Positions 63,853-64,000 of a stretch of DNA of 64,000 nt are shown here, piece by piece. The notes below the pieces were generated by a model. It was not told where the DNA came from. It saw nothing but the letters and a program-made list of their open reading frames with translations, and did no database searches. Positions within the stretch are counted from its first letter, which is position 1; the number at the start of each line of letters is the position of its first letter. The position numbers and the translations under genes were made by a program. This DNA comes from Kryptolebias marmoratus (Eukaryota; Chordata; Actinopteri; Cyprinodontiformes; Rivulidae). The stretch is taken from contig NC_051433.1 of NCBI RefSeq assembly GCF_001649575.2, positions 18,505,027 through 18,569,026 on the forward strand. The letters run 5' to 3'.

Positions 63853-64000
63853 CAGGTGCTGGTCATAAAATTAGAATATCATGAAAAAGTAGATTGATTT
63901 CAGTAATTCCATTTAAAAAGTGAAACTTGTATATTATATTCATACATTACATACAAACTCATATATTTCAAATGTTTATTTCGTTTAATTTTGATGATTA
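63853..64000. mobile_element. Tc1-like DNA transposon end, cut by window edge
   Basis: From CAGGTGCTGGTCATAAAATT after a TA dinucleotide (63851-63852), the sequence matches the well-known terminus of a teleost Tc1-like family (ATTAGAATATCATGAAAAAG, AGTGAAACTTGTATATTATA). The transposase region, if present, lies beyond the window. Confidence 0.75.

Overview
The window is vertebrate nuclear DNA, almost certainly from a spiny-rayed (acanthomorph) teleost. It carries intron-rich genes with GT-AG junctions and vertebrate promoter motifs. Between them lie fish-type repeats: hAT MITEs, an RTE LINE, a Tc1 end and Ty3/Gypsy LTR elements. There are no operons, CRISPR arrays or prokaryotic signals. Four protein-coding genes, all on the + strand, can be rebuilt from exon phase: lpin3 (phosphatidate phosphatase, 19 coding exons, 1030 aa), a RING/coiled-coil/PRY-SPRY E3 ligase-like gene (single coding exon, 523 aa), tpra1 (seven-pass membrane protein, 10 coding exons, 390 aa), and the first five coding exons of a chchd6/MIC25-like MICOS gene that runs off the right edge.

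Layout. 1-960: flank with one CTCF-like site. 961-4925: promoter and candidate 5' UTR exons of lpin3. 4926-15240: lpin3. 15241-17290: intergenic, with a CRE-linked 30-bp copy of lpin3 exon sequence and a 0.6-kb hAT-like relic. 17290-17422: probable non-coding first exon of the RING gene. 17423-30455: its probable intron 1, mostly filled by an 11.8-kb antisense LTR-internal-LTR-internal-LTR array at 18549-30344. 30456-32460: RING gene coding exon and 3' end. 33290-40080: tpra1. 40290 to the end: chchd6, whose fourth intron (18 kb) holds repeats and blocks that look like conserved non-coding DNA.

The most unusual structure is the tandem retrotransposon. Two 5,749-bp units share all visible internal deletions and differ at one base that I found. 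The whole array is flanked by a single TATG target-site duplication. Its right-most LTR (the 5' LTR of the array) is 298 bp, while the other two are 872 bp. This points to one insertion followed by unequal LTR recombination. A second notable structure is a 601-bp solo LTR with a CTGAC duplication, nested inside an older repeat in chchd6 intron 4.

The genes do not form one pathway. lpin3 makes diacylglycerol from phosphatidate, tpra1 is a membrane protein of poorly defined function, and chchd6 acts at mitochondrial cristae. tpra1 and chchd6 are neighbours in the same order of magnitude of distance in other vertebrates (human 3q21), which supports the chchd6 rather than chchd3 assignment. I saw no convincing wholly new biological system; the retroelement array is the best candidate for follow-up.
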